Of a stretch of 43,843 bases of DNA, positions 41,796 through 43,843 are shown piece after piece. The DNA is taken from assembly GCA_903905505.1 (NCBI GenBank), contig CAIVGL010000021.1:1-43843 (forward strand). The letters are read 5' to 3'. The position numbers were made by a program, and so were the translations under genes. The stretch's first letter is position 1; each line of letters opens with the position of its first letter. Under the pieces are notes generated by a model. It worked only from the letters and a program-made list of their open reading frames with translations. It made no database searches and had not been told where the DNA came from. The stretch is from an uncultured Bacteroidia bacterium (lineage in GTDB: Bacteria; Bacteroidota; Bacteroidia; Bacteroidales; Prolixibacteraceae).

Positions 41796-43001
41796 ATGAG
41801 TGAGATAAAATTAAATACCATTGAAGAGGCCGTAGAAGACCTTCGCAACGGAAAACTAGTCATCGTTGTCGACGATGAAGATCGCGAGAATGAAGGTGAC
41901 TTTATTGCTGTTGCCGAATTGATAACCCCTGAGATGGTCAACTTTATGGCCACCGAAGGTCGCGGACTTATCTGCGTAGCCCTGACCGAGGAGCGCTGTC
42001 AAGAGCTCGAACTGGATATGATGGTTGGAACTAACACCTCCCTTCACGACACCCCATTTACCGTCTCGGTAGATGCAGTAGGCGACATGGTCACCACCGG
42101 AATATCGGCCCACGACAGAGCGATAACGATTCAAAAACTTGCTGATCCAACAACAAAGCCAAATGAGCTTGGTCGTCCAGGTCATATCTTTCCGCTAAGG
42201 GCTAAAAGCCGCGGTGTACTGCGTCGTGCAGGTCATACCGAAGCAACTGTCGACTTGGCTCGACTTGCGGGCAAAGAGCCTGCAGGAGTGCTAGTAGAGA
42301 TCATGAATGCGGACGGCTCGATGGCTCGACTGCCTGAGCTCTATGAGATCGCACAGAAATTCAATCTTAAGCTTATCTCCATTGAAGATTTAATCGCCTA
42401 TAAGATCGATAAAGAGAGTCTGATCGAACAAGGCGAAGAGGTTCGACTGCCGACCACCAATGGTGACTTCCGCTTGATCCCATTTTTACAAAAATCAAAT
42501 GGCATCGAACATATTGCGCTGATCAAAGGCGAATGGGAACCCGACGAGGCCGTATTGGTTCGCGTGCACTCCTCTTGCGCTACGGGTGACATTTTTGGAT
42601 CGTTGCGTTGCGAATGTGGTGATCAGCTGCATAAAGCGATGGAGTTGATTGAAGAAAATGGCAAAGGGGTGATCGTATATATCCAACAAGAAGGTCGCGG
42701 CATCGGACTGATGAATAAAATAAAAGCGTATAAACTGCAAGAGCAAGGGATCGACACAGTCGATGCAAATATCCATCTGGGTTTCGACCCCGATGAGCGC
42801 GACTATGGCGTAGGAGCTCAGATCTTATGCAACCTAGGGGTTCATAAGATGCGTTTACTGACTAACAACCCAGTTAAACGGGTGGGTCTTGAAGGATACG
42901 GCTTAAAAGTGGTGGAGTCGATTCCAATTATCATCCAATCGAATCCGCATAACGAGGTGTACATCAAAACGAAGCGTGATCGGATGGGCCACTCGTTGTG
43001 A
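41796..43001 (+). CDS. ribBA: Bifunctional 3,4-dihydroxy-2-butanone-4-phosphate synthase / GTP cyclohydrolase II
   Basis: A 401-aa fusion for the two entry steps of riboflavin synthesis. Residues 1-200 are DHBP synthase, with the acidic active site [14 protein letters not shown] (24-37) and GHIFPLRA and RAGHTEA. Residues about 205-401 are GTP cyclohydrolase II: the zinc cysteines lie in [24 protein letters not shown] (C-x10-C-x-C), followed by [16 protein letters not shown] and TNNPVKR. All key residues of both halves are present, so both activities are expected. It is 16 nt from the permease gene and 19 nt before the DUF5522 gene. Confidence 0.96.
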   Translation: MSEIKLNTIEEAVEDLRNGKLVIVVDDEDRENEGDFIAVAELITPEMVNFMATEGRGLICVALTEERCQELELDMMVGTNTSLHDTPFTVSVDAVGDMVTTGISAHDRAITIQKLADPTTKPNELGRPGHIFPLRAKSRGVLRRAGHTEATVDLARLAGKEPAGVLVEIMNADGSMARLPELYEIAQKFNLKLISIEDLIAYKIDKESLIEQGEEVRLPTTNGDFRLIPFLQKSNGIEHIALIKGEWEPDEAVLVRVHSSCATGDIFGSLRCECGDQLHKAMELIEENGKGVIVYIQQEGRGIGLMNKIKAYKLQEQGIDTVDANIHLGFDPDERDYGVGAQILCNLGVHKMRLLTNNPVKRVGLEGYGLKVVESIPIIIQSNPHNEVYIKTKRDRMGHSL

Positions 43002-43020
43002 TAACTTAAAAGGTTGAGTT

Positions 43021-43215
43021 ATGACTGATGATATTGAATACCGAAGCGAAGAAGATTACGTTGTCAGAGAGGGTGTCGATTATATCCTTTCAAAAGATGG
43101 CTATCGGATTATGACTGAGCATTTTCTAATCCGACGAGGCTACTGTTGCGGCAATGGCTGTTTGAACTGCCCCTATTTCCCCAAGGCTATCAAAGGGAAT
43201 ACCAATCTTCGTTAA
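43021..43215 (+). CDS. DUF5522-family small protein
   Basis: A 64-aa protein with a cysteine-rich C-terminal part, YCCGNGCLNCPYF (about 44-56), typical of DUF5522 proteins of Bacteroidota and relatives; four clustered cysteines may bind zinc or an iron-sulfur cluster. The N-terminal part (EDYVVREGVDYILSKDGYRIMTEHFLIRRG) is also family-like. The function is unknown. It lies between ribBA (19 nt) and fmt (27 nt), so co-transcription is likely. Confidence 0.85.
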   Translation: MTDDIEYRSEEDYVVREGVDYILSKDGYRIMTEHFLIRRGYCCGNGCLNCPYFPKAIKGNTNLR

Positions 43216-43242
43216 TACAAGAAACTTAGAAACGACCTACCG

Positions 43243-43843
43243 ATGAGCGGAAAAAACCTACGGATTGTCTTTATGGGAACTCCTGAATTTGCAGTCACGA
43301 GTTTAAAAGCGCTGGTCGAAAATAACTACCAGGTTGTAGGGGTGATCACCGCTCCCGATCGTCCCTCTGGTCGCGGATTGCAGCTTCATGAATCAGACGT
43401 TAAGAAATATGCCGTAAGCGTTGGTCTTCCCGTCCTTCAACCCGAAAAACTTAAAGACCCTGAATTTCTTTCTCAGCTTACTGCTCTAAAAGCAGACATT
43501 CAAGTGGTGGTAGCCTTTCGCATGCTCCCCGAGGCAGTCTGGATGATGCCTCCAATGGGCACTTTTAACCTCCATGGCTCGTTATTACCAAATTACCGAG
43601 GTGCAGCACCCCTCAACTGGGCCATCATCAATGGCGACACTGAGAGTGGCGTGACCACCTTCCTGTTAAAACAAGAGATTGACACCGGTCATATTCTTTT
43701 CCAAGAGAAGGTGACCATATCGCCCGAAGAGAGTGTTGGGGATCTTCACGACAAGCTGATGGATATTGGAGCTCAACTGGTGCTCACCACCATCGAGGCG
43801 ATTGCTAATAAACAGATTCAACCCATCGATCAATCTACTTTTA
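43243..43843 (+). CDS. fmt: Methionyl-tRNA formyltransferase, 5' part (runs off the window)
   Basis: The first 200 codons of Fmt, which formylates initiator Met-tRNA with 10-formyl-THF. Visible motifs are IVFMGTPEFAV (about 8-18), APDRPSGRG, the catalytic stretch FNLHGSLLPNYRGAAPLNWAI (about 107-127) with Asn and His of the formyl-transfer site, and EIDTGHILFQ. The ATG at 43243 begins MSGKNLRIVF. The C-terminal tRNA-binding domain lies beyond the window. Confidence 0.95.
   Translation, partial: MSGKNLRIVFMGTPEFAVTSLKALVENNYQVVGVITAPDRPSGRGLQLHESDVKKYAVSVGLPVLQPEKLKDPEFLSQLTALKADIQVVVAFRMLPEAVWMMPPMGTFNLHGSLLPNYRGAAPLNWAIINGDTESGVTTFLLKQEIDTGHILFQEKVTISPEESVGDLHDKLMDIGAQLVLTTIEAIANKQIQPIDQSTF

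Overview
The window is a chromosomal segment of a Bacteroidota bacterium, most likely an anaerobic or facultatively anaerobic member of the Bacteroidales/Marinilabiliales type. Support comes from several features: starts without Shine-Dalgarno sequences, repeated promoter elements of the Bacteroidota type (TTG/TTTG, 19 nt, TAnnTTTG), small Bacteroidota families (DUF5522, START-like before an LptF/G permease), the palindrome TCCCGATAGCTATCGGGA, an NAD-linked [FeFe] hydrogenase and a menaquinone operon. The assignment is by gene content only.

Layout. Positions 1-1340 hold a REP-associated (IS200-like) transposase among many small hairpin repeats. Positions 1384-4854 (minus strand) are a three-gene hydABC-type hydrogenase operon. 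thrC (5177-6400) runs divergently from it and converges on a dicarboxylate/glutamate-type symporter, followed by an FGE-type lipoprotein (to about 8929). Positions 9017-14895 (minus) form an assimilatory sulfite reductase operon, cysJ-cysI plus two siroheme genes. Positions 15131-22381 (minus) are a menaquinone operon, menI-menF-menD-menB-menA-menC-menE. A BASS transporter, an orphan antitoxin-like gene and a polysaccharide deacetylase follow on the plus strand.

Positions 25025-25098 are an elongator tRNA-Met(CAT). An integrated element of about 11.7 kb follows, bounded by 71-bp direct repeats of the tRNA 3' part (25029-25099 and 36622-36692). It is visibly more AT-rich than the flanks. It has a primase-like gene, a RecA-fold ATPase, an unknown gene, a tyrosine integrase at the right end, and a rightward cargo block: a lipoprotein, membrane proteins, a superinfection-immunity/SHOCT protein, two GYF_2 membrane proteins (one with an HELSH metalloprotease motif), secreted proteins and a stand-alone HsdR_N-type nuclease. 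No relaxase, coupling protein or phage structural gene is visible, so a phage satellite or defence island is the leading guess. Just outside the right end are two 107-bp tandem units in which the anticodon arm of the tRNA 3' half is replaced by the Bacteroidota palindrome.

Beyond the element lie a beta-helix/PDZ protein, a START-like protein, an LptF/G permease, ribBA, a DUF5522 protein and the 5' part of fmt, which runs off the window.

The most informative non-coding signals are regulatory. A pair of dyads of the form ATACC-N8-GGnAT, 22-23 bp apart, lies at the same distance from the -7 element of both the thrC and the cysJ promoters, which suggests a shared regulator of sulfur/amino-acid genes. 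A CRP/FNR-like dyad sits at a predicted -41.5 position before the hydrogenase operon.
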